Source of the DNA: Lachnospiraceae bacterium UBA7589
Lineage (GTDB): Bacteria > Bacillota > Clostridia > Lachnospirales > Lachnospiraceae
Direction: 5' to 3'
Length of the DNA stretch: 41,090 nt
Assembly (NCBI GenBank): GCA_002476495.1
Contig: DLKL01000049.1
Location: 22,106 to 63,195 of the forward strand
A program made the position numbers and the translations under genes. Of this stretch, positions 24,022 through 32,279 are shown piece after piece. Within the stretch, counting starts at the first letter, position 1. Each line of letters opens with the position of its first letter. The notes beneath the pieces were generated by a model that was not told the origin of the DNA, did no database searches, and was given only the letters and a program-made list of their open reading frames with translations.

Positions 24022-26490
24022 TTAATTGCCATAGGCTTCTGCTGTTATTTTACCTTTTCTGTCAGACTTAACTATTACAGCCCCATTCCTGTCGGTGCAA
24101 AAGCTTTGTATACCCATCGTCTCCAGAGCCTCCAGGGTCTCATTGTGGGGATGTCCGTATTTATTGTTTTTTCCACAGGAGATTACCCCTGACTGAGCCT
24201 TGTATATATTGTATAATTCCCGGTTAATTGAATATTTTGAGCCATGATGCGGTACCTTTAAAATAAGTATTTTTTCTTCCTTTTCATCGTACACCTTCTC
24301 ATTTATAGCAGTAGAATCCAGCATATAATCAATGGCCACAGAATCCATATCCCCTGTAAAAAGAATTTCCATATCCGGGGTGGTATAAAGAAGTCCCAGA
24401 CTTGACTGGTTTTTATCCTCATACTTTTTCCCTGCCACAGGAGCTACGCAGCTTATCCTTCGATTATCAAGCTCAACATAATCTCCCTGATTCATATATA
24501 TTATATTTACACCCCGTTCCTTAGCAAGATTCAATATTACATTCAGTGATTCATCCTTCTCCTTTTCCTTGTATCCATCCTTATAATTTTCCCCCATAAT
24601 AATATTATCAACCTCAATTCCACAGTTTTCTTCCTGAAGCACATATATAAGGCCAGTGATATGGTCCTTATCCGTATGAGACACAAACCAGTAATCCACC
24701 TTCACCATATTGTAATATTTAAGCATAGGAGCTATGACATATTCCCCCAGATTATTGTTAGAGGAGGAGCCACCATCTATAACCATATTGCATCCCTGTC
24801 CTGTTCTTATCAAAATTCCGTCTCCCTGCCCCACATCTGCAAATACAATAATTTCCCTCTGCATGGCTTGATATGTAAAACCAATTGTCACAGTCATAAG
24901 TGCCAGAGCACCCATGCAGCACCCAAATATAATTTTATGCCATTTTTTTGCCATAAAGGTTACATGCAGTCTGCAATATATGTAATCTCTTATCCTTCTT
25001 TGTATTTTTCTGTTAACCAGTATAATAACAAAAATGATGTACAAATAACAAAGAGCACAAATCCCATATCCCAGATATCCTGTATTGATGTAAGAAAAGG
25101 GCATATCCGCAAAAAAACCGCACAATGAAATAATCCCCCGGAGCCCTGCTCCCACCAAGGCAAAAACAATTCTTCCCCATTCACCGATAATTATTGATAA
25201 TATTACTCCTGCTATGGCAAAAATCACCATAATCTCAAATACCGAGGTGACTATAAGGTTAATTAAGATTGAATATAAGGGAAATCCATAATATTCATTA
25301 CATATTATAGGCGTGAGAACCAGATTGATCCCACAGGACATAATCAAGGACGTGGCAAGAAAATTAATTACTCTGCAAAAGGGCTTTATCTTTTTTATTG
25401 ACAATTCTTTTATAAGGTAATCTCCCAGGGCTATTCCTCCAATAGCTCCGAAGCTCAATACCATTCCTCCGTCCAGAATGGCAAATGGATTTTTTATTAT
25501 CATAACTGCCAATGCCATTGACATAGCTGTCAGCATATCATAATCCCTGGAAAACTGTTCCCCCAGAAAAGCCACAAGAAGCATAATAACAGCCCTTATG
25601 GTTGCAACACCTGCCCCTGCCATTATTCCGTACAAAATCACTGATACGGAGGTAATCATTCCGGCCACTCTTTTGTCGGTAAAACAGCGTGACAAAAGTC
25701 TGTACAAAAGATCCCCGATCAAAGAAACATGAAGTCCCGATATAACCAGAATATGTCCTATACCGTTTGCCAGGAAAAGCTCCTTAATTTCACTATCTAC
25801 ACCGGCTTTATCCCCAAAAAGAATTCCTGTTATAAATCCTCCTGTTTGCTCATCGGTATTGTTCTTCACAACATTTATAAGATAGTTTCTTACATCGTAT
25901 ATCTTTCTTACTATACCGTACCAGACATCCTCCATTTTCTGTAAAAAGGAACCACCTGTTTCAGGGAGGGGTTTAATTGTCACATTTTCTCCCCGGGCTG
26001 TAAAAATTATATTTCTGGAATAATAATATTTTTTCATATCCATTACTCCGGGATTAGAGGGAGCAGATATACTGCTTACGACACCCTCCAATGCATATCT
26101 GTCACCAACATTGTACTTTTCTTCTGGTGTCCCCAAAGCATATATTATTATCTTATAGCTTCCCGGTCCGTTACCTGTCTTTATCGTTACGCTGTCTTTT
26201 TCCATTGAATACTCTGTAACTATTCCATATATTTCAATACAATACTCCTCCGGGGGGCAATCATATCCTACAGGAAGGAAGCTTTCATAAATAAAAAAAT
26301 ATATAAAGCCCAGAGCAAAGCAAATGTACACATGGATTATTTCCCTGATAAATCTGCCCTTGTTCTTAAGGCTTAAGGCAACGCAAATAAGCATAGCCAT
26401 AGCCATGCAAAATGCCATAGGTCCACGACAAATATAAGTCACCTCTCCAAGTGCAAACATTCCTGCCGACCATAATAATATTCTTTTCAT
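24022..26490 (-). CDS. comEC: ComEC/Rec2 family DNA-uptake channel
   Basis: An 822-residue polytopic membrane protein that carries single-stranded DNA across the membrane during transformation. Order: N-terminal helices, an OB-like DUF4131 region (about 60-170), the Competence domain with many helices (about 215-500; Gly-Ile-Gly-His-Ile-Leu-Val-Ile-Ser-Gly-Leu-His), and a C-terminal metallo-beta-lactamase domain (about 540-822) with Asp-Val-Gly-Gln-Gly-Asp, Ser-His-Thr-Asp-Lys-Asp-His and Pro-His-His-Gly-Ser. All metal-site motifs look intact. GGAGG is close (three or four bases) to the ATG. It is twelve bases after a lipoprotein gene in the comEA-regulator-kinase series. Confidence 0.95.
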   Translation of the reverse strand: MKRILLWSAGMFALGEVTYICRGPMAFCMAMAMLICVALSLKNKGRFIREIIHVYICFALGFIYFFIYESFLPVGYDCPPEEYCIEIYGIVTEYSMEKDSVTIKTGNGPGSYKIIIYALGTPEEKYNVGDRYALEGVVSSISAPSNPGVMDMKKYYYSRNIIFTARGENVTIKPLPETGGSFLQKMEDVWYGIVRKIYDVRNYLINVVKNNTDEQTGGFITGILFGDKAGVDSEIKELFLANGIGHILVISGLHVSLIGDLLYRLLSRCFTDKRVAGMITSVSVILYGIMAGAGVATIRAVIMLLVAFLGEQFSRDYDMLTAMSMALAVMIIKNPFAILDGGMVLSFGAIGGIALGDYLIKELSIKKIKPFCRVINFLATSLIMSCGINLVLTPIICNEYYGFPLYSILINLIVTSVFEIMVIFAIAGVILSIIIGEWGRIVFALVGAGLRGIISLCGFFADMPFSYINTGYLGYGICALCYLYIIFVIILVNRKIQRRIRDYIYCRLHVTFMAKKWHKIIFGCCMGALALMTVTIGFTYQAMQREIIVFADVGQGDGILIRTGQGCNMVIDGGSSSNNNLGEYVIAPMLKYYNMVKVDYWFVSHTDKDHITGLIYVLQEENCGIEVDNIIMGENYKDGYKEKEKDESLNVILNLAKERGVNIIYMNQGDYVELDNRRISCVAPVAGKKYEDKNQSSLGLLYTTPDMEILFTGDMDSVAIDYMLDSTAINEKVYDEKEEKILILKVPHHGSKYSINRELYNIYKAQSGVISCGKNNKYGHPHNETLEALETMGIQSFCTDRNGAVIVKSDRKGKITAEAYGN

Positions 26491-26502
26491 AAACCTCCGG
26501 AT

Positions 26503-26988
26503 TTAATCCTGGTAATCGTAGAAATAAAATGAATTTCGAAGATAAAAATTACTTTCTATTATATCACCCTGTTCATCTGATAATACTATACTTATACTAT
26601 TGATATCCTTTATCTGAAAAAGGGTTCTTGTTACAGCAGCATAGGAAAGAAGCATATATTCCTTATCATATTCACCATTACAGGTAAACTGGAGTGTAAG
26701 ATTATCATCTCCATCCAGAAGATAAGTATGATACTCCATTCTCTCATCCAGGTATGACATAATACAGGCCATAAGCTCCTCCACAGAGGATGAAATGGAA
26801 TCAGGCTGTTTTAGCTGGTATCGTTTTTCTCCTTTTACAACCTGTTTAAGGTCAGGATAATATATATCAGCCATACTATTTTCATTTAATTCTGTGGGCT
26901 CTGTGGATTCTGCCTTTTCTTCCTTATTACAGGAGGTGGTAAAAATGACAGCAAAAGCCATTACGAGCATAAGTATATATCTTTTCAT
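26503..26988 (-). CDS. GerMN-like lipoprotein
   Basis: A 161-residue lipoprotein: MKRYILMLVMAFAVIFTTSC is the signal with the lipobox Cys at 20. The rest has a GerMN-type pattern: Leu-Thr-Leu-Gln-Phe, a helix with Ala-Ala-Val-Thr-Arg-Thr-Leu-Phe-Gln, then Ile-Asn-Ser-Ile-Ser-Ile-Val-Leu-Ser-Asp. GerMN domains occur in spore germination and kinase-linked lipoproteins (for example beside WalK/CsrS-type kinases). The gene begins one base after the kinase stop codon, with GTGGAG as ribosome site, so translation is coupled. A role as an extracytoplasmic partner of the kinase is plausible from context. Family assignment is by pattern and moderate. Confidence 0.65.
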   Translation of the reverse strand: MKRYILMLVMAFAVIFTTSCNKEEKAESTEPTELNENSMADIYYPDLKQVVKGEKRYQLKQPDSISSSVEELMACIMSYLDERMEYHTYLLDGDDNLTLQFTCNGEYDKEYMLLSYAAVTRTLFQIKDINSISIVLSDEQGDIIESNFYLRNSFYFYDYQD

Positions 26989-26989
26989 A

Positions 26990-28396
26990 TTAATTCTCCA
27001 CATATTTAATAGGTATCTTTATTGTAAATGTTGTCCCTTCTCCGGATTCACTGTAAAGCTTTATATTACCCTTGTGCATCCTGATTACATTCCTTGTTAT
27101 GGAAAGGCCGAGTCCTGTTCCACCGGTATCTCTGCTTCTTGCTTTATCTACCCTGTAAAATCTGTCAAATACGTGTTCCTTACAATCATCCGGAATTCCT
27201 ACTCCCGAATCGGCGACCTTAATATGGAAAAATTTGTGGTCAGCATTAAGGGTTACTCTGACCCATCCATTATCTACATTATATTTGACAGCATTTTCTA
27301 TTATGTTGCTGATTGCAAGACTAAGCTTAACCTCATCCACCTCTGCACTGACAGTTCTGTAGCTTTCATAGGTTATCTCAATTCCTCTGCTCTGGGCTAT
27401 AGGCGACACTCTTTTTAATATGACCTCAATGAGGTTATTTATACTAACCTCTTCTATGTTCATCTCACTATCCTTACGGTCAGTTTTTACCAATGTAAGC
27501 AGATCGGTAATAATCTTGCTTTCTCTGTCTATTTCTTCAATAATGTCATTCATAAATTCCTTATACATGGAAAGGTCTGCTTCTTCATTCTGAACCAGCG
27601 AATCAGCCAGAACCTTCATTGATGTAATAGGGGTCTTAAGCTCATGGGATACATTGGATACAAATTCCTGCCTTGTTGAATCTATTACCATAAGCTTATT
27701 TATTGTATTGTTGTAGCTGTTCGTAAGGGTACGGAATTCTTTAAAGCCCTCAAGCGGTATCTGTTCATCAAGGTGTCCGACACCGGCATTCTCAATCTGC
27801 CTGTTGATTCGCTTTATTCCCCGTACGCTGGCATAACCTATCAAAAAAGCTCCCAGCGTACAAAACAGCATTATAATTCCTCCAAGGGTAATGTTCCCCG
27901 AAATTCTCATTGAGGAATTTTCCTTTAAGCCTTTAAGAGATGCATTTACAATAATAATTCCCCGGACATCATCCTCATAAATTACAGGAACGATATAATG
28001 GACAAAAGCATCTTCATCAGAAAGAATTTCTTTTTTTTCACCGGTCATAACACTTATTACATCCGGATTAATAATGAATGACAAATCACTTTCTTCCCGG
28101 GAATCACAGACAATCCTGTAGTCTCTGTTAACTACCATAATCCTGGCATTGAGCAGCCCTGCAGCCGAACTGATTTCCCCTGCAAGGGCCATACTGTGAT
28201 CAAATTCAAATCTGTTATTTTGTAACTCATCTGATAAACTCGTACATTGCTCCTTTATATTATTAATCACATCTTTTTTGTATTTTTCATAATATACCCT
28301 GTTGGATACCAATGCATAAAGCACAAGCATCATGCCACACAACAGCATAATCATTAATGTCACAAACGCTCTTAAGCTAATGTTAATCTTTTTCAA
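26990..28396 (-). CDS. Membrane sensor histidine kinase with HAMP
   Basis: A kinase of 468 residues from the preferred TTG start (487 if ATG at 28453). Two membrane helices (about 7-30 and 165-190) flank an extracytoplasmic sensor of about 130 residues; HAMP follows, then HisKA with Ser-Asn-Val-Ser-His-Glu-Leu-Lys-Thr-Pro-Ile (phospho-acceptor His) and HATPase_c with Asn in Ile-Ile-Glu-Asn-Ala-Val-Lys-Tyr, Asp-Ser-Gly-Val-Gly-Ile and Gly-Gly-Thr-Gly-Leu-Gly-Leu. The TTG has GGAG about eight bases upstream and lies after a promoter-like sequence that overlaps the earlier ATG. Its probable partner is the regulator at 29526, now separated by the oppositely oriented deaminase gene. Confidence 0.92.
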   Translation of the reverse strand: MKKINISLRAFVTLMIMLLCGMMLVLYALVSNRVYYEKYKKDVINNIKEQCTSLSDELQNNRFEFDHSMALAGEISSAAGLLNARIMVVNRDYRIVCDSREESDLSFIINPDVISVMTGEKKEILSDEDAFVHYIVPVIYEDDVRGIIIVNASLKGLKENSSMRISGNITLGGIIMLFCTLGAFLIGYASVRGIKRINRQIENAGVGHLDEQIPLEGFKEFRTLTNSYNNTINKLMVIDSTRQEFVSNVSHELKTPITSMKVLADSLVQNEEADLSMYKEFMNDIIEEIDRESKIITDLLTLVKTDRKDSEMNIEEVSINNLIEVILKRVSPIAQSRGIEITYESYRTVSAEVDEVKLSLAISNIIENAVKYNVDNGWVRVTLNADHKFFHIKVADSGVGIPDDCKEHVFDRFYRVDKARSRDTGGTGLGLSITRNVIRMHKGNIKLYSESGEGTTFTIKIPIKYVEN

Positions 28397-28428
28397 TCTG
28401 CCATCTCCATTCAATCGAAGCTTACTCC

Positions 28429-28457
28429 ATATTAACACACCTGTTTTATCCATTCAA
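28429..28457 (-). promoter_or_regulatory. Candidate promoter of the kinase-lipoprotein-comEC operon
   Basis: Minus strand TTGAAT (28457-28452), 17-base spacer, TAATAT (28434-28429). If used, it would exclude the ATG at 28453 as start and restore transcription of the kinase group, which the deaminase gene cuts off from comEA. Confidence 0.45.
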
Positions 28458-28462
28458 GGTTC

Positions 28463-28491
28463 TTGTTAAAAGGTTTTCAAGCTGATACAAT
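28463..28491 (+). promoter_or_regulatory. Promoter of the adenosine deaminase gene
   Basis: TTGTTA (28463-28468), 17-base spacer, TACAAT (28486-28491), 35 bases before the start codon. It is nearly back to back with the kinase promoter candidate. Confidence 0.6.
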
Positions 28492-28526
28492 TATAGCTGT
28501 AAATGTAATTCAAAAGGAGGTATGGC

Positions 28527-29525
28527 ATGGAAAAATATAATGATTTATACGAAAAAATTAAAGCTCTTCCAAAAATAGAATTGCACTGCCATCTGGATGG
28601 CTCACTCTCACCGGATTTTGTAAAAAACACACTGAAACTATCAGAGACTTCTTCACAGATATCCCAAAGTCTTATCGCTCCCGGAAACTGCAAAAGCCTG
28701 AAAGAATATCTTAACTGCTTTGACCTGCCGGTAAAATGTCTTCAAAGTGAAAAAAATATTACACTTGGCATAATGGATGTAATGGCCCAGGCTGCAGCAG
28801 AAAATGTAAAATATATCGAGCTTAGGTTTGCACCGGCTCTATCTTTGCAGGAAGGTCTCACATACCGGGAAATATACGAAGCCTCCATAGAGGGTTTAAG
28901 GAAGGGAAAAGCAAAATATGACATAGATGGAAATATTATTGTCTGTGCCATGAGACATCACTCCCAGGAAACAAATATACAGGTTCTTAAGGAAGCTCTT
29001 CCATATCTTGGGCAGGGGATATGTGCCATGGATCTGGCAGGAGACGAGGCAGCTTTTGACAATGAAAAATTTGTACGTCTTTTTGAAGCTGCAAGAAAAT
29101 ATAATATGCCATTTACCATACATTCAGGAGAATGTGGCCGGGCAGAAAATGTAAGAATATCCCTAAGTCTTGGTGCAAAACGAGTCGGTCACGGAATCGC
29201 CCTGATAAAGGAGCCGGAGCTTATGGTACTTTGCGCAGAAAGGAAACTGGGGATAGAAATGTGTCCTACCTCCAACTTTCAGACCGGGGCTGTATCTTCT
29301 GACGAGATCTACCCTCTTAGAAAATTTCTCGATACAGGATTATCCGTATGTATTAATACAGATAACAGAACCGTAAGCCATACCACTATGAGTGATGAGC
29401 TTTATCTATGTGTATCAAAGCTGGGGCTTACGGAAAATGAGCTTGCTTCAATATACAGAAACAGTATTGAGCTTACTTTTGCTGATGATAATATAAAGAA
29501 TCACCTGTATTCCCTGATTTGGTAA
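28527..29525 (+). CDS. add: Adenosine deaminase
   Basis: A 332-residue zinc amidohydrolase that converts adenosine to inosine in purine salvage. Metal and catalytic residues are present: His20-Cys-His22-Leu-Asp-Gly, His-Ser-Gly-Glu, Gly-His-Gly-Ile after Ala-Lys-Arg-Val, and Asn-Thr-Asp-Asn near the C-terminus. Most homologues have Asn-Thr-Asp-Asp-Pro at that spot, so here the second Asp of the pair is Asn while the metal-binding Asp remains. AAAGGAGG precedes the ATG by about six bases. It is the only plus-strand gene in a minus-strand operon: its stop codon directly abuts the stop of the response-regulator gene, with no base between. Confidence 0.92.
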   Translation: MEKYNDLYEKIKALPKIELHCHLDGSLSPDFVKNTLKLSETSSQISQSLIAPGNCKSLKEYLNCFDLPVKCLQSEKNITLGIMDVMAQAAAENVKYIELRFAPALSLQEGLTYREIYEASIEGLRKGKAKYDIDGNIIVCAMRHHSQETNIQVLKEALPYLGQGICAMDLAGDEAAFDNEKFVRLFEAARKYNMPFTIHSGECGRAENVRISLSLGAKRVGHGIALIKEPELMVLCAERKLGIEMCPTSNFQTGAVSSDEIYPLRKFLDTGLSVCINTDNRTVSHTTMSDELYLCVSKLGLTENELASIYRNSIELTFADDNIKNHLYSLIW

Positions 29526-30212
29526 TCAGCTATGAAAATAGTATCCCACACCCCATTTTGTATGAATATACTTTGGGGTGGCAGGGGTAGCCTCTATCTT
29601 TTCTCTTAACCTTCTTACATGGACATCCACGGTTCTTGCGTCCCCCGGATATGATGCCCCCCATATTGTTTTAAGAAGCTGTTCTCTTGAATAAACCTTA
29701 TTAGGGTTAGATACAAGAAGATATACAAGATCAAATTCCTTAGCAGTAAGATTTACCTCTTTTCCGTCTATATAAACCCTTCGGCTGTCACAGTCAATCT
29801 TAAGACCCTTTATCTCAATAGTTTTGGATTCAGGCTGCTCAGGTGAAGTCTTTATATTTCTTCTAAGAATTGCCTTAATTCTGGCCTTTACCTCTAATAT
29901 GTTAAAGGGCTTTGTTATATAATCATCAGCTCCATATTCAAGACCGAGAATTTTATCCATATCATCACCCTTTGCAGTAAGCATAATAATAGGAACATCC
30001 GAAAACTCTCTCACCATCTGGCACACCTCAAGCCCTGTATATACCGGCAGCATAATGTCCAGCAGAATAATATCATAATCATTATCCCTTGCCTTTTCTA
30101 TAGCCTCACCGCCATCATATGCAACATCGACTTGCATATCATCCTGTTCTAAGCTGAATTTTATGCCCTTTACAATTGATTTCTCGTCATCAACAACTAA
30201 TATTTTTTTCAT
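29526..30212 (-). CDS. OmpR/PhoB-family response regulator
   Basis: A 228-residue regulator. The receiver (1-118) has the acidic pair Asp8-Asp9, phospho-acceptor Asp52 in Leu-Leu-Asp-Ile-Met-Leu-Pro, Thr in Met-Leu-Thr-Ala-Lys and Lys in Ile-Thr-Lys-Pro-Phe. The C-terminal winged helix (about 130-228) has Leu-Thr-Ala-Lys-Glu-Phe-Asp-Leu, Asp-Val-His-Val-Arg-Arg-Leu-Arg and ends Gly-Val-Gly-Tyr-Tyr-Phe. It starts eight bases after comEA with GAGGTGA as ribosome site, so the two genes are co-transcribed. The matching kinase lies beyond the add gene. Targets are unknown; control of the uptake genes around it is an inference. Confidence 0.92.
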   Translation of the reverse strand: MKKILVVDDEKSIVKGIKFSLEQDDMQVDVAYDGGEAIEKARDNDYDIILLDIMLPVYTGLEVCQMVREFSDVPIIMLTAKGDDMDKILGLEYGADDYITKPFNILEVKARIKAILRRNIKTSPEQPESKTIEIKGLKIDCDSRRVYIDGKEVNLTAKEFDLVYLLVSNPNKVYSREQLLKTIWGASYPGDARTVDVHVRRLREKIEATPATPKYIHTKWGVGYYFHS

Positions 30213-30220
30213 ATGTCACC

Positions 30221-30784
30221 TCAATTAACCACAATACAATCCTTTATGTTATTAAAGACTCCATCCTTAATTCCGGGAATATTCATAATATCTTCAATAC
30301 ATGAAAAATAACCACTATTTTCTCTGTATTCCACAATAGCATTTGCCTTATTCTCTCCAATCCCGGGAAGAGTCATAAGTTCCTCCACTGTAGCCTTGTT
30401 AATATTAACCCGGCCACCCGAGTCCACACCTGTACCGGTCAGTTCTTCTTGATCAAGCTCACTCTCTTCCGGGAAATATATCTTTTCCCCCGGAGTAATT
30501 TGTTCAGCAAGATTAATATAATTCTCACTGGCTCCGGTGGCAAATCCCCCTGCTGCCAGAAGTGCATCCTCCTTTATAGCCTCGGGGAGAAGATAATATA
30601 CTCCCGGGGAATTAACAGCACCACACACATAGACCGCTACCGGAGCTTCATCATCTGCGTTCCCGGTATCTGCCGAAAGATCTGCTTCGGCAATGCTTTC
30701 CTGCTTGGTTACGAGGGCAGCACCTGTTTTGTTGCATGCAGTAAGAAAAAGAGCCATTAAACAGCATATAAATAACCTATGCAT
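30221..30784 (-). CDS. comEA: ComEA-like helix-hairpin-helix DNA-binding lipoprotein
   Basis: A 187-residue DNA receptor for uptake. The N-terminus MHRLFICCLMALFLTACNKT is a lipoprotein signal with Cys17, instead of the uncleaved anchor helix seen in Bacillus ComEA. An SLBB-type segment follows (about 48-105; Val-Ala-Val-Tyr-Val-Cys-Gly-Ala-Val and Pro-Gly-Val-Tyr), then a double helix-hairpin-helix (about 122-187; Val-Asn-Ile-Asn-Lys-Ala, Leu-Pro-Gly-Ile-Gly-Glu-Asn-Lys-Ala and Ile-Pro-Gly-Ile-Lys). GAGGTGA precedes the ATG. It heads the block comEA-regulator-(add)-kinase-lipoprotein-comEC-holA and has its own promoter. Confidence 0.9.
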   Translation of the reverse strand: MHRLFICCLMALFLTACNKTGAALVTKQESIAEADLSADTGNADDEAPVAVYVCGAVNSPGVYYLLPEAIKEDALLAAGGFATGASENYINLAEQITPGEKIYFPEESELDQEELTGTGVDSGGRVNINKATVEELMTLPGIGENKANAIVEYRENSGYFSCIEDIMNIPGIKDGVFNNIKDCIVVN

Positions 30785-30835
30785 AATATCACCTCACCTT
30801 TAATGTAATAATATGCATTGGTAAAACACACTCCT

Positions 30836-30864
30836 ATTGTACCTAAGTCAGATTAAATTTACAA
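30836..30864 (-). promoter_or_regulatory. Promoter of comEA and the response regulator
   Basis: Minus strand TTGTAA (30864-30859), 17-base spacer, TACAAT (30841-30836), about 50 bases before the comEA start codon. Confidence 0.6.
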
Positions 30865-30887
30865 TAGTAATATCCTCTAAAAAAAAT

Positions 30888-31328
30888 TTACTTTTCCCAC
30901 TTAAAAAGGATAAAACCACCTATAGAAATAAGAATCCCCAGAAGCCTTGTCCACTGGAATTCTACTTTTTCTACGCCAAACCATCCCAGCAGTTCAATAA
31001 TATATGCAACAATAAGCTGCGATATGACAATAAGCATTACTGCCTTTGCAGGTCCGAGAGCCGTCATGCTCTGAATAACAGTCCAGGTAATAAATGCACC
31101 CATAACTCCACCTAAAAGCATATACTTACTGTCTATCCTTGCAAGTGACATTATGGGTGCTTTATTTCTCTCAAAAACAGCCCATAATAAAAAGGCCACC
31201 CCAAAACCGGATATTGCTACCCAGGCTGAGGCGAGCCAGGTTGATGTCTGTTTTGTAACACCTGTATTAAATACACCCTGAACACTCATAAGTGCACCGG
31301 ATACAATGGCAATTATCCATCCCCACAT
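30888..31328 (-). CDS. DMT-superfamily DUF606 (YdcZ-type) membrane protein
   Basis: A 146-residue protein with about five membrane helices and the family start Gly-Ala-Leu-Met-Ser-Val-Gln-Gly-Val-Phe-Asn. DUF606 proteins are half-size members of the drug/metabolite transporter superfamily, about 140-150 residues, acting as dimers; substrates are unknown. AAGGAGG lies seven or eight bases before the ATG. It begins 52 bases after argB on the same strand with no clear terminator between, so it may be expressed with the arginine genes; whether it carries a related compound is open. Confidence 0.8.
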   Translation of the reverse strand: MWGWIIAIVSGALMSVQGVFNTGVTKQTSTWLASAWVAISGFGVAFLLWAVFERNKAPIMSLARIDSKYMLLGGVMGAFITWTVIQSMTALGPAKAVMLIVISQLIVAYIIELLGWFGVEKVEFQWTRLLGILISIGGFILFKWEK

Positions 31329-31380
31329 ATACTATCCTCCTTAATTACTTTTGTCTTAGTATGTGTGGGAAAAACAAATA

Positions 31381-32256
31381 TTATACCATTGCTGTTCCTA
31401 TTCCTTTTTCAGTAAAGAACTCAAGAAGGAGTCCGTGAGGAATCCTTCCGTCCAGAATATGTACAGTGGATACTCCATTCTTCATAGCTTCAATACAGTT
31501 GTTTAGTTTTGGGAGCATACCTCCTCCCACAACACCCTTATCTATAAATTCCTGAGCCTCCTTGATTGACATCTCGGAAATAAGAGTTGATTTGTCGGAA
31601 GGGTCAACAAAAACCCCCTCTATATCAGTCAAAAATACCAGTTTTTCTGCATTAATGGCCGTTGCCACAGCACAGGCTGCATCATCTGCATTGATATTAT
31701 ATCCATGATTATCCTCTATACCCATTCCGATAGGTGCTATAACAGGAATAAAATCCTTTTCAATAAGCGTATCGATAATCTGGCTGTCTGCGTCTACTAC
31801 CTCGCCTACATAGCCTATATCTATTCCATCTGTAACCTTCTTTTTTGTCTTTAACAGTCCCCCATCCTTTCCTGTGATACCTACAGCCTTAAGTCCCATT
31901 TGCTGCATAAGAGACACAAGGGATTTATTCACCTTTGACAGAACCATCTCAGCCACATCCAGCGTTTCCTCATCTGTAACACGAAGTCCGTTGATAAATT
32001 CTGATTCCTTGCCTATCCTTTTAAGCCATGAGCTGATTTCCTTTCCACCGCCATGTACAATAATAGGTTCCATTCCGACTAATTTTAAAAGAGCTACATC
32101 TCTTATTACATTGTATTTTAAGTCATCATCCACCATAGCACTTCCGCCATATTTTACAACAACCTTTTTTCCGTTGAATTTTTGTATATATGGCACTGCT
32201 TCAATAAGTGTCTGGGCTTTTTCCAGATTCATTTCCATCGACTCATTATTTATCAT
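31381..32256 (-). CDS. argB: Acetylglutamate kinase
   Basis: A 291-residue amino-acid kinase that phosphorylates N-acetylglutamate, the second step of arginine synthesis. Visible blocks: Val-Val-Lys-Tyr-Gly-Gly-Ser-Ala (phosphate site), Val-His-Gly-Gly-Gly-Lys-Glu-Ile (substrate), Gly-Tyr-Asn-Ile-Asn-Ala-Asp-Asp-Ala-Ala, Phe-Leu-Thr-Asp-Ile-Glu-Gly-Val and Gly-Gly-Gly-Met-Leu-Pro-Lys. The N-terminal helix (residues about 9-28) is of the kind used in arginine-sensitive hexameric enzymes. AGGAG lies seven bases before the ATG. It follows argJ by 23 bases; argD is not found next to it. Confidence 0.97.
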   Translation of the reverse strand: MINNESMEMNLEKAQTLIEAVPYIQKFNGKKVVVKYGGSAMVDDDLKYNVIRDVALLKLVGMEPIIVHGGGKEISSWLKRIGKESEFINGLRVTDEETLDVAEMVLSKVNKSLVSLMQQMGLKAVGITGKDGGLLKTKKKVTDGIDIGYVGEVVDADSQIIDTLIEKDFIPVIAPIGMGIEDNHGYNINADDAACAVATAINAEKLVFLTDIEGVFVDPSDKSTLISEMSIKEAQEFIDKGVVGGGMLPKLNNCIEAMKNGVSTVHILDGRIPHGLLLEFFTEKGIGTAMV

Positions 32257-32279
32257 ATCTTTTCTCCTGTTTTCTATTT

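Noticed and set aside
28397..28453. ATG at 28453 as the kinase start
   Set aside because: It has no ribosome site and lies on a promoter-like -35 hexamer; the TTG at 28396 has GGAG at good spacing. Not fully excluded.
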